Shown: piece by piece, positions 43,189-51,157 of the stretch
Layout of the letters: the number at the start of each line of letters is the position of its first letter
Position numbering within the stretch: the first letter of the stretch is position 1
Source of the DNA: a bacterium
GTDB taxonomy: Bacteria > Vulcanimicrobiota > Vulcanimicrobiia > Vulcanimicrobiales > Vulcanimicrobiaceae
NCBI GenBank assembly: GCA_021794205.1
Contig: JAJYRH010000016.1
Coordinates: 1-54,326, forward strand
Direction: 5' to 3'
Length of the DNA stretch: 54,326 bases
The notes under the pieces: model-generated
Told to the model about the DNA's origin: nothing
The model's input: only the letters and a program-made list of their open reading frames with translations
Databases searched by the model: none
Position numbers and translations under genes: made by a program

Positions 43189-44396
43189 CGCCAAATCGCG
43201 ACGGCGAGGGGATAGCCGGCGGTACGAATCGGTGCGCCGGCGACGCGCGCGAGCGTGCCGCCGTTAAAAATATCGAGCCGGTCGTCGCGAGCGCATGGGA
43301 CGTAGAGACGGTCGCTTCGCGCATCGAAGGTGGGATCCCACGGGGTATGACAGGTATGTAACGGCGCGTGGATCGCTCGCAGGCTGGTTGGATCGAGGAC
43401 GTAGATGACGTCGGCCGCTTCGTCGGTCACGAAGAGACGGTGCGCGCGTCGATCGATCGCGATTCCCAGCGGCAGGTCGAGCAATCCGCTGCGAGCGACG
43501 ATATGCGGGCGGGGCTGCGTCGCGATTTCGACGACGTCGCCGTCGTCGTTCTTCATGCCGCCATTGCGAACGGCATAGAGATGCGTGCCGTTGGCGTCGA
43601 GCGCGAGCGAGAAGACGCGCGAGCCGACCCAGAGCCGATGGATCGGTTTCATCGTTCGTGCATTGAGTTCCAGGACGCTTCCATCGTTCACGTTGGCAAC
43701 GTAGAGTAGGCCGCGTCTCGCATCGATGGCGATCCCTTCCGCAGTGATGCCCGTCTTGGTAATCTGCGGCGGGGATGTCAGGCGGGCGACGGCGCCGAGA
43801 CCTCGCCATTCACGTAGCGTCGCGTAGAAGCTCCCGTCGGGGGTCGACGCAACTTCATCGCTCGCTGCGAGCGACTGGTGCTCGATGCGCCATGGTGCGC
43901 GCCCGACGATGGTGAAAGCATCGCCGTCGTTATCGGTGACGGCGAGGCGGTCGCCCGCCGTCGCGAGATCGCTCGGCGATCCACCGGTGGCAAGGATGCC
44001 CAATGCACTGAGGCTGCGCGCATCGAAAAGCGCGACCCCGTCGTCGAAGCAGGCAACGGCGACGAGCGTCGCGTGCGGTGAGGGTGCGGCAAGAATCCGA
44101 ACGGTTCGCGCGGCGATAGCGCGGCCGTCGCTCACGATCACCTGCGCTCGCCCCGGACGAATGGCGGTGAGGTAGTGCGCTCCGCCGACGTTCGCGATTC
44201 GAGCGGGACCTACGACCGACCAGTGGGCGTTCGGTGCCACGCCGACGGCCCGGAGCGCGATGCGGCTACCGACGAAATACGGCAGCGGTGCGAACGAGAT
44301 CTTCGCCGCAACGAAACGATCGACGCGCGGCAACCACATCGTGCCGACCAGGGCGATTGCGGCGAAGGGCAGGACGAGTGCACGAATCGTCTTCAT
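43185..44396 (-). CDS. Exported YVTN-type beta-propeller protein
   Basis: A 403-residue protein with an N-terminal signal or anchor (ALVLPFAAIALVGTMWLP). After a bacterial Ig-like segment (VAPNAHWSVVGPARIANVGG) come propeller blades such as LLYVANVNDGSVLELNARTM, HRLFVTDEAADVIYVLDPTS and RLYVPCARDDRLDIFNGG. ATG 44396 overlaps the nitrilase stop in ATGA, and its own stop overlaps the glycosidase start, so three genes are chained. The long open frame that joins this gene with out-of-frame upstream sequence is rejected. Probably a binding or scaffolding protein. Confidence 0.85.
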   Translation of the reverse strand: MKTIRALVLPFAAIALVGTMWLPRVDRFVAAKISFAPLPYFVGSRIALRAVGVAPNAHWSVVGPARIANVGGAHYLTAIRPGRAQVIVSDGRAIAARTVRILAAPSPHATLVAVACFDDGVALFDARSLSALGILATGGSPSDLATAGDRLAVTDNDGDAFTIVGRAPWRIEHQSLAASDEVASTPDGSFYATLREWRGLGAVARLTSPPQITKTGITAEGIAIDARRGLLYVANVNDGSVLELNARTMKPIHRLWVGSRVFSLALDANGTHLYAVRNGGMKNDDGDVVEIATQPRPHIVARSGLLDLPLGIAIDRRAHRLFVTDEAADVIYVLDPTSLRAIHAPLHTCHTPWDPTFDARSDRLYVPCARDDRLDIFNGGTLARVAGAPIRTAGYPLAVAIWR

Positions 44397-45652
44397 GCGT
44401 TGCATCCTCGCTGAATCTCTTCGATGCGTGCGAGCGCGGCGAGTGCATCGCTGCTCGGCGCGAGCTCGCCGTTCTCGGTGCGGGAGAGGTCGATGTTGAA
44501 GGAAACGATCGGTTGCTCCGAACTGCTCGCGGTAACGATCGTACCCTCGGGATCGACGACGAAGATCTCGTTCGACGGTCGATGGCGGACGATGCCGTAG
44601 CAGCGAAGTTCGGCGCAGCGCGCGCGCGCGAACCGCTCGCACCAGTGAGGCTCGATATCGCTCTCGCAGAGATAGAGGCGCATGCCGTGCAGCCGCGCTT
44701 CGGCCAGGGCGTGCGGTGAGGAGAGCGCTGCGTCGTCGACCTGCCATGCATCTTCGATCCCGTCGGTCGCGTCGAGAAAGCGGCGCGCGCGTTCGGTGAC
44801 CGCACGTTGGTCGAAGGCCACTGCGACACGCCGGCGATTCGGCATCTCGGCGCTCGGGATGCGCCCCGGCAGCGCGAGCGCCCGTTCGCGAATGAGCGCG
44901 CCCGGCGATGCGATTGGCACCGTCGCGAAGATCGCTTCTTCGCCGTTCTCGGCGGCGCGCGCGAGTATCGTACCGTCGGCGTCGATGATGGTGCTTTTCC
45001 CGCAGTAGCGAGCGATGCCGGCCTCGCCACCCGATTTGTTTGCGGCGACGAAGGGTATGTGATTCTCGCGCGCGCGGACGACCGCGAGCAGGTCGGCTTG
45101 CAGGTTCTCGAGCGCTAATGGATCGCGCCCGCTCGTCACCCACGCGGTCGGCATGGCGAGGATCTGCGCTCCACGGTCGACGAGCGTCGCGGCGATCGTC
45201 GGGATCCGTCCGTCGGCGCACACGAGCGCGCCGATCTTCCCTAGCGACGAGTCGATCGGTTCGATCCGTTCGCCCGCCGCGAACCAACGGCGATCGAAGT
45301 GCCAGAGGAAGAGCTTGTCGGCGTGCCCGGCGATGCTTCCATCGCGATCGATCAGGAGCGCCGCGTTGAATTGGCGATCGCCGGCGATCCGTACGGCGCC
45401 GGTGAGGATCGCACTCCCGAAGCGTCGAGCGATCGTCGATAACTCGCCGACCGCTTCGTCGACCTGCTTGGCATCGACCGCCGTTTCGCCGATAATATAG
45501 GCGGGGATCGTCGCTTCGGGGAGGAGCAGAAGGTCGGGTTTCGCGGCCAGCGAGCGCTCGACCGCACTCCGAATGGCGGGCCAGCGGCTCGCGAAATCCG
45601 AGCGGTCGTGCGCTTGCAACTGGAGTGCTCCGATCCGTAATTGGGAACTCAT
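44393..45652 (-). CDS. Nitrilase-superfamily carbon-nitrogen hydrolase
   Basis: A 419-residue cytoplasmic hydrolase with the complete Glu-Lys-Cys triad: E46 in LLLLPEATIPAY, Lys in HADKLFLWHFDRRW, Cys in GALVCADGRIP. Family members split amides or nitriles. About 280 residues form the usual domain; the last 140 (RLYLCESDIEPHWCERFARA, SNEIFVVDPEGTIV) look like a second, degenerate copy of the fold. It starts the chained operon with the propeller and the glycosidase, although the enzyme itself shows no export signal. Substrate not predictable. Confidence 0.9.
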   Translation of the reverse strand: MSSQLRIGALQLQAHDRSDFASRWPAIRSAVERSLAAKPDLLLLPEATIPAYIIGETAVDAKQVDEAVGELSTIARRFGSAILTGAVRIAGDRQFNAALLIDRDGSIAGHADKLFLWHFDRRWFAAGERIEPIDSSLGKIGALVCADGRIPTIAATLVDRGAQILAMPTAWVTSGRDPLALENLQADLLAVVRARENHIPFVAANKSGGEAGIARYCGKSTIIDADGTILARAAENGEEAIFATVPIASPGALIRERALALPGRIPSAEMPNRRRVAVAFDQRAVTERARRFLDATDGIEDAWQVDDAALSSPHALAEARLHGMRLYLCESDIEPHWCERFARARCAELRCYGIVRHRPSNEIFVVDPEGTIVTASSSEQPIVSFNIDLSRTENGELAPSSDALAALARIEEIQRGCNA

Positions 45653-45756
45653 ATCGCAAGGGTTCGACGCCCCCTCGGCGCTAACTTCAACGACGCAACT
45701 CGTCGCAATCGCTGCGACGCGCTATCTCCCTCGGCTATATGGAGACAAGGAATAAC

Positions 45757-46407
45757 GTGAAGATCACTTCCCTTACCGGCGGCATCGTGCTCGCGGGTGC
45801 ACTCGCCCTTATCGGGAGCGCTACCGCGCAGGCCGCCGAACATCCCTGCGCGGATAAACCAAGTAAATGGCAACGAACGGAGTGCCGCGAGATGGTTCGG
45901 TCGGCGCCCGGCGATCAATACTTCGGGCGGCTCAAGATGAGTTATCTCGGCATCAACAATACGTTTCGCGATGACGCGATTCGCGCGGGAGCGTACACGA
46001 CGAATTCCGGCCTGATCTCATCGGTGAATTTTGCCGATGAAGCGCTGCGCGATTGGGCGCATCGCTACCCCGGAGATCCACAGCTCGCGCGGAGCTATTT
46101 TCTGGCGATTCAGGCCATGAGTAAGCTCTACGTTCAACCGGAACAACAGCGCGCATATCACTACATGCTCGTCTTGGTGAAGAAATTTCCGCACACGTAT
46201 TTCGGCAAGGTCATGAAGGAGAGCCTAGCGCGCGGCTTTACCGAGCACTGGTACGCTCCCGCTCAGCCCTGCGGTACCGCCGGCGTGCCGAGTCCGGTCG
46301 CCACTCCCTCCGACCCACGCTTGCACATCGATCTGCTCGCCTCGCCCTGTAAGCCGGTGGCGACGGCGGCAGCTTCACCGGCTCCGGAGAGTTCGCCGAT
46401 TCCGTAG
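45757..46407 (+). CDS. Secreted hypothetical protein, 216 aa
   Basis: Start is GTG 45757 behind GGAGACAAGG; an in-frame ATG at 45739 is less likely because it lengthens the signal region. The signal peptide is LTGGIVLAGALALIGSATAQ with cleavage near AQAAEHPC. The mature part is helical and contains a tetratricopeptide-like stretch (LRDWAHRYPGDPQLARSYFL, QRAYHYMLVLVKKFPHTYFG), then a Pro/Ala tail with two Cys. Exported and probably periplasmic. The strong terminator at 46426 follows at once. Function unknown. Confidence 0.78.
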   Translation: MKITSLTGGIVLAGALALIGSATAQAAEHPCADKPSKWQRTECREMVRSAPGDQYFGRLKMSYLGINNTFRDDAIRAGAYTTNSGLISSVNFADEALRDWAHRYPGDPQLARSYFLAIQAMSKLYVQPEQQRAYHYMLVLVKKFPHTYFGKVMKESLARGFTEHWYAPAQPCGTAGVPSPVATPSDPRLHIDLLASPCKPVATAAASPAPESSPIP

Positions 46408-46425
46408 CACGATCTCGATACCAAA

Positions 46426-46467
46426 AAAGAGAACGGCCCCCGTCATCCGACGGGGGCCGTTCTCTTT
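46426..46467. terminator. Bidirectional rho-independent terminator
   Basis: Perfect 19-bp stem (46426-46444 with 46449-46467), loop ATCC, GC-rich core flanked by A-run on the left and TTTC on the right, between two convergent genes. It should stop transcription from both sides. Confidence 0.95.
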
Positions 46468-46488
46468 CGTTCGTCTGCGACGGGTCGC

Positions 46489-47856
46489 TTAGAACTTGAT
46501 ACCGAGACCGAGATACGGGGCGTTCTCAGAGAAGCCCGTCGGCGCGTTGAGTTTCACCGTGCCGCGGTCGCCCTGGATACCGAGATCGATAAACAGGGGG
46601 CTGTTGAGGAACGAGTAGGTCGCACCGAGCTCGTAGCGCAGGATGCTATAGGAAACCGTGCCGCTGAAGGAGGGATTGCTGTAGTTGGTCTTCACGGTCG
46701 GGTAATCCCACAGGCTGCCATAGATCGAGAACTGCTTGTTCAGGCTCGGGAGCTTCTCGATGCCGAAACCGACGCCGTTGAAGCGGCCGTAGCCGTAGTT
46801 GTTCGTACGAACCATGTAGCCGACGCCGATGTAGATGCGCGGGTTCGCTACGCGGAGGCCCAAACGTGCATCGCCGGTGTAATCACTCGCCGTGAACGCA
46901 GGGACGAAGTAGGAACCGGTGCTGCCGATACCGGTGACGCAGCCGAGATCGCCGGCAACGCCGAGGTTACCGCAGCTGTTGTTCGCCGGAGTGTAGCCGG
47001 CGGGGGTGGTCACGCCCTGGTTATGCGGGTAGTTGAACTGCCGATAATCGCCTTCAATCATCCAGGGGAGGTTGAAGAGATTGAATTCGGCGGCACCACG
47101 CACCGCATACGAGAACGGGCTGGTCGTTCCGGTGTTACCCGGGCTGAACTCGTTGTAGATCTTCGGCGAGATCAGGTAGTCGCCGACGATGAAACGATCC
47201 TGGTACGGTGCAACGACCGGAGCCGGGGTCGGGGTCGGCGGAGGCGTTGCCGGAGCGGCCGACGGCGTCGGCGCAGGGGTCGGGGGAGCCGGCGGCGGGG
47301 TCGGCGGGATGTACCGCACGACGACGACGCGCTTCTCGGGAACCCACTGAACGTACGCGTTCATCGTCTCCGAGATCACGCGGATCGGCACGAGGACCGA
47401 ACCCTTGTAAATCATCGGGGGAACGTCGAGCGTGCGCTCTTCACCGTTGATCATCGCCGTCTTCTTACCGACGGTGAGTTTGATCTCGGCGCCGGGCTTG
47501 CTGACGGTGACTTGTTTGGTACGGGCGTTGTAGCTTACCGTCGCGCCCATTTGTTCGAACATCGAACGCAGGGGGATGAGGACGGTGCCGCCACGCACGA
47601 GTGCCGAAAGAACGCGGCCCTTCTTCAGAAGGTCGGGTTTCGAATACACGTGGTGGTCGTTGTAAAGAATTGGGACCTGCCCCGACGGCGGAGAACCGAA
47701 GTTCGCCGGCGGAGCCGCATTGGTCGAGCTCATATCCGCTACGATCGCTTTGTTGCCGATGTTTCCATGCGACGCGCCGGAGGGAGCTGCGACCGCATTG
47801 AGCCCACAGAACGCTGCAATCAGCGTTGCTAGGACTCCGGTGCTCAGTCGCTTCAA
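46489..47856 (-). CDS. Copper-amine-oxidase-like N-domain fused to outer-membrane barrel
   Basis: A 455-residue exported protein. After a signal peptide (STGVLATLIAAFCGLNAVAA) come the two copper-amine-oxidase N-terminal-like repeats (GTVLIPLRSMFEQMGATVSY and GSVLVPIRVISETMNAYVQW, with VTVGKK-type strands between). A Pro-rich linker (PTPPPAPPTPAPTPSAAP) follows, and then about 230 residues of alternating strands ending in GLGIKF, with the C-terminal Phe typical of beta-barrels. Start TTG 47856 has AGGAGG seven bases upstream. It would span periplasm and outer membrane. Long leader upstream (47857-48031). Confidence 0.85.
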   Translation of the reverse strand: MKRLSTGVLATLIAAFCGLNAVAAPSGASHGNIGNKAIVADMSSTNAAPPANFGSPPSGQVPILYNDHHVYSKPDLLKKGRVLSALVRGGTVLIPLRSMFEQMGATVSYNARTKQVTVSKPGAEIKLTVGKKTAMINGEERTLDVPPMIYKGSVLVPIRVISETMNAYVQWVPEKRVVVVRYIPPTPPPAPPTPAPTPSAAPATPPPTPTPAPVVAPYQDRFIVGDYLISPKIYNEFSPGNTGTTSPFSYAVRGAAEFNLFNLPWMIEGDYRQFNYPHNQGVTTPAGYTPANNSCGNLGVAGDLGCVTGIGSTGSYFVPAFTASDYTGDARLGLRVANPRIYIGVGYMVRTNNYGYGRFNGVGFGIEKLPSLNKQFSIYGSLWDYPTVKTNYSNPSFSGTVSYSILRYELGATYSFLNSPLFIDLGIQGDRGTVKLNAPTGFSENAPYLGLGIKF

Positions 47857-48031
47857 AGTATCCTCCTCGATAGGTGAGAGAGTCGTAAAGATGCCTCGGT
47901 TTCCTCGTTAAACGTCGTCCTTTGAACAACGCCAGGAGCCCGTAGCCGGCCTTCGCCGACGACGGGGCCCCCGAAGAACCGTCTCCCCTCACTTCTGCCT
48001 GAGGCGGCACCACCCTCTTACGAGGAGGAAT
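47857..48031 (-). promoter_or_regulatory. Long leader with inverted repeats before the barrel gene
   Basis: About 175 bases precede the TTG start on the minus strand and contain several possible stems (for example GCCTCAGGC, GACGG...CCGTC and GGGGCCCC) before the AGGAGG site. The downstream gene and the next thioesterase gene are on the same strand, so this may only be an operon spacer, but it is longer than other gaps here. I could not match it to a known riboswitch. Confidence 0.4.
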
Positions 48032-48427
48032 TTAATCGAGCTTTTCGTCGAGTTTCGCTTCAAAACGCTCGCGGTCGATGATAAAGCGCTCGTGGGTGCC
48101 CTCGGCGACCGCATCGGACTCATCGAACGCCCGTACGGCGAAGCTCACGCGCGGCCCGTCGACGAGGGCTACCTCCACCTCGGTACGGACCAGGAAGCCG
48201 ACGGGGACGGGGCGTCGATGCTCGAGTTCGATGTGGGTCCCGACCGAGATCTGCCCCGGAGCGAGGATTCCCTCCAAGCAAGCGAGCGCCGCACGCTCGA
48301 CCAGGTCGACCAGCATTGCGGTCGAGAGTACCTCGACTCCGGGATTGCCTGCCTTATGCGCGGTCATCCACTCCTCGACGCGGCACTGGAAGCTATGGGA
48401 TCGACCGAGGAGGATGTTTTTGGACAT
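48032..48427 (-). CDS. FlK-like thioesterase-family protein
   Basis: A 131-residue hot-dog-fold protein. EVLSTAMLVDLVERAALACL, GQISVGTHIELEHRRPVPVG and VSFAVRAFDES match the fluoroacetyl-CoA thioesterase/Paal-like group of acyl-CoA thioesterases. Start ATG 48427; no strong Shine-Dalgarno. It lies ahead of the leader of the barrel gene in the same direction and divergent from the efflux operon at 48552. The natural substrate is unknown; resistance to fluoroacetate is not implied. Confidence 0.8.
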   Translation of the reverse strand: MSKNILLGRSHSFQCRVEEWMTAHKAGNPGVEVLSTAMLVDLVERAALACLEGILAPGQISVGTHIELEHRRPVPVGFLVRTEVEVALVDGPRVSFAVRAFDESDAVAEGTHERFIIDRERFEAKLDEKLD

Positions 48428-48551
48428 AGCGCGGGGTTCTCTAGTTTGTGCCCCGAGCAAAATCCCCCGCTTGTCGATAAGCCATGAATCAATTCTCAGG
48501 TTTGTGGTGTATATGGAGAACGACGACCTCACGATCTTCAATAGGAGAGCT

Positions 48552-49778
48552 ATGCCCGGTCCAATCCGTATGACGATCACGGCGGCGATGGTCGCCGTCC
48601 TCCTCGCAGCCTGCGGGGCCAAGGGCGCGCGCGCGCCGATTCCGCTCGACGTCGAGGCGACTCCCGTCACGGCGGGGCCAATCGCCACGTACCTCTCCCT
48701 CGACGGGCAGGTCGCCCCCTACGAAAATTCGACCCTCTCGTTCCAACAGTCGGGGCCGGTCTCGGCGGTCTACGTCAACGTCGGCGATCGCGTCACCAAG
48801 GGCGAACTGCTCGCGCGAATCGACCCCTCGACGTTGCAGGCGCAATTGCGCGCCGCCGAAGCGACCGCGATGCAATCGCAGGCGGATGCTCGCGGCCAGC
48901 AGATCGACCTCCCCGCTCGCAACCAAGCGAACGATGCGGCACTCTCGAGCGCTAAGGCCGCTCTCGAGAACGCGCAACTCGTTTTCAACCAAGATACGCA
49001 GCTCTACAACCAAAAGTATCTTTCGCAACAAGCGCTCGAAGCGGCGCGCTCCGCGCTCGCCGGCGCGCAAGGTAATTACAACACCGCGCTCGCGAATGCA
49101 CAGGCGAATCCCTCGAATGCCGAATCGGTGAAAGCGGCGCAGGCGGCGGCACAAGCGGCGGCGGCGCAGGCGAATCTCATCCGGACGCAGATCGGACAGA
49201 CCGCGCTCTACGCGCCCTTCGACGGCGTGGTGACCGCACGTATGATGGACCCCGGCACGATGGCCTCGCCGGCGGCGCCGGCACTCCAGGTCTCGCGCAT
49301 CGATCTCGTGTGGGTGAACGTGAACGTTCCCGACGGCGACCTCGCGTACGCGCACGTCGGAACGCCGCTGACCTTTACCACGACCTCGTTGCCCGGTCGC
49401 GTCTTTCACGCGCGCCTCAGTGCGGTCAATGCGGTGCCGACGAACGGAACGCTTTCCTATCTCGCTCGCGTGAAAATGCACAACCCCGGCGAGCTGCTTC
49501 GCGGCGGCATGTTGGTGACGGCGCAACTCGCGAAGCAGAGCGCCACCCACGCGCTGATCGTCCCGCGCTCGGCGATCGCCAGCGTTCAGAACGGTAACGC
49601 GGTCTTCGTCGTCGAGGGCACCAAGGCGAAACAGGTCGCCGTCAAAGTCGGCCTCCAGACCGATACCGAGTCGCAGATTCTCTCCGGGCTCTCGGTCGGC
49701 CAGCGCGTCATTACCACGCGCCCCGATTCGTTACGAAACGGAAGCCCGGTTCGCGTGGTCTCCGGCGGTGCGCAGTGA
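48552..49778 (+). CDS. Lipoprotein membrane-fusion protein (HlyD/RND type)
   Basis: A 408-residue periplasmic adaptor for an efflux pump. Lipoprotein signal RMTITAAMVAVLLAACGAKG (lipobox LAAC), then the biotinyl-like half (SGPVSAVYVNVGDRVTKGEL), a long helical hairpin (about residues 100-200, rich in Ala and Gln), the other half (QTALYAPFDGVVTARMMDPG) and the beta-barrel domain (VWVNVNVPDGDLAYAHVGTP). ATG 48552 follows AGGAG. Its stop overlaps the TolC gene start in GTGA. No pump protein (RND, ABC or MFS) is adjacent, so the partner lies elsewhere. Confidence 0.93.
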   Translation: MPGPIRMTITAAMVAVLLAACGAKGARAPIPLDVEATPVTAGPIATYLSLDGQVAPYENSTLSFQQSGPVSAVYVNVGDRVTKGELLARIDPSTLQAQLRAAEATAMQSQADARGQQIDLPARNQANDAALSSAKAALENAQLVFNQDTQLYNQKYLSQQALEAARSALAGAQGNYNTALANAQANPSNAESVKAAQAAAQAAAAQANLIRTQIGQTALYAPFDGVVTARMMDPGTMASPAAPALQVSRIDLVWVNVNVPDGDLAYAHVGTPLTFTTTSLPGRVFHARLSAVNAVPTNGTLSYLARVKMHNPGELLRGGMLVTAQLAKQSATHALIVPRSAIASVQNGNAVFVVEGTKAKQVAVKVGLQTDTESQILSGLSVGQRVITTRPDSLRNGSPVRVVSGGAQ

Positions 49779-51157
49779 GCCACATCGCAACGCGCGTCTC
49801 CGTACTCTCGCTCCTCGTCGCGATGGTGGGCCTCGCTTTACCGGCGCCGGCGCATGCGACGACGCAAGATCTCATTGCGCCGCGGGTCGCAAAGGCCGGC
49901 GTGCCGACGAAGGTTACGCTGGTACAGGCGGTGGCGATCGCGGTCGCTCAGTCGCCGACGTTGGCGCAGGCCCGCGCGACCTACGCTCAAGCACTCGCAA
50001 AATTCGATGTCGCCAAGAGCGCGGTCTTCCCATCGATTTCGGGAAGCGCTGCGGCGACGCGTACGTTTTCGTCGGGAACGATCGGCGGGGTTGGCGGTGG
50101 CCTCGGTACGCCGAACGGCATCTATAATAGCGTGAATTATGGGCTCAAACTCAGCGAGCTCATCTACGATGGCGGGCGCGTGATCGCCGGGATCCACGTT
50201 GCAAAATCCGGACAAGTTGCGGGGCGCGACACGCTCATTCGCTCGTTGCAACAACTCGGTTACACCGTGGCGCAAGCCTATTACGGCGTATTGCTCGCCG
50301 ATCGCACGGTCAGCGTCGACGAACAGATCGTCAAGCAATATCTCACCCAAGAGCGGCTCGTTCGGGCGCAGATTCGCGTCGGTGCCGCGGCGCCCTCGGA
50401 TCTCTACTCGGCGCGGGCGCTCACCGCGCAAGCGCGCTTGCAACTCGTCACCGACCAGGGCTCGCGCATCGCCGCGCAAGCGACCTTTGCGACGACGCTG
50501 GGGCTCGATGCGAACGCGCTCATCGAACCGATCGACAACACGGCGAGCTCGCTCACCGCGCCGGCCGCGAAATTCACGGTTCTTCCTTACGACCGCGCGC
50601 TCAAACGCGCGCTGCTGATGCGCCCCGACTATCTCGCGGCGCTCAATAACTACGAAGCCGCGAAGGAAAACGTGCGCTTCAATCGGCTGACGAAGTTCCC
50701 GTCGGTGAATGCCAATGCGAGCGACGGCTATCAGAGCGGTCTCAACGGCATTCCGGTGCAAACGAAATCGTTGGGAGCGACGCTGACCGTTCCGATCTTC
50801 GACCAAGGGCTGACCAATTACAACGTCGCCGTCGCGGCGGCGCAGGCCGATGCGGCGAAGGCCGGCATCACGCTCTCGCGACTTCAAGTGGAGAGCGACG
50901 TTCGCAGCGCGATCGCGAAGGTCGCAGCGGCGCAGGCGGCGCTCGACCAGGCGCAGGCGAGCTTGAAGGCCGCACAGGTCGGTTACGACGCCGCGAGCGC
51001 GCAGTATAAGGCGGGTGTTGCGAATCTCGTCACGCTCGTGACGGCGGAAGCGACCCTTGCGACCGCGCAGAAGAATGCCGTCTCTGCGGTCTATTCGCTG
51101 CAGACGGCACGACAAAACTACGAACTCGCTCTCGGCGAAAGTGAATATACCAAGTGA
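49775..51157 (+). CDS. TolC-type outer-membrane efflux channel
   Basis: A 460-residue outer-membrane factor with a signal peptide (VLSLLVAMVGLALPAPAHA) and two repeats of the TolC fold. Long helices (YTVAQAYYGVLLADRTVSVD; ARALTAQARLQLVTD; VESDVRSAIAKVAAAQAALDQA; AEATLATAQKNAVSAVYSLQ) form the tunnel. The start is GTG 49775, overlapping the adaptor stop, and its stop overlaps the next gene in GTGA, so all three are coupled. It would complete a three-part export machine through the outer membrane. Confidence 0.93.
   Translation: MSHIATRVSVLSLLVAMVGLALPAPAHATTQDLIAPRVAKAGVPTKVTLVQAVAIAVAQSPTLAQARATYAQALAKFDVAKSAVFPSISGSAAATRTFSSGTIGGVGGGLGTPNGIYNSVNYGLKLSELIYDGGRVIAGIHVAKSGQVAGRDTLIRSLQQLGYTVAQAYYGVLLADRTVSVDEQIVKQYLTQERLVRAQIRVGAAAPSDLYSARALTAQARLQLVTDQGSRIAAQATFATTLGLDANALIEPIDNTASSLTAPAAKFTVLPYDRALKRALLMRPDYLAALNNYEAAKENVRFNRLTKFPSVNANASDGYQSGLNGIPVQTKSLGATLTVPIFDQGLTNYNVAVAAAQADAAKAGITLSRLQVESDVRSAIAKVAAAQAALDQAQASLKAAQVGYDAASAQYKAGVANLVTLVTAEATLATAQKNAVSAVYSLQTARQNYELALGESEYTK

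Noticed and set aside
43185-45659. One 824-aa minus-strand frame
   Set aside because: The frame overlaps the nitrilase gene out of frame; ATGA at 44393-44396 shows the true start of the propeller gene.
47023-47832. A 269-aa plus-strand frame
   Set aside because: Antisense to the barrel gene, Arg-rich, no start context.
47857-48031. c-di-AMP (ydaO-type) riboswitch
   Set aside because: Some purine-rich segments look alike by eye, but the paired conserved blocks could not be aligned, so no claim is made.
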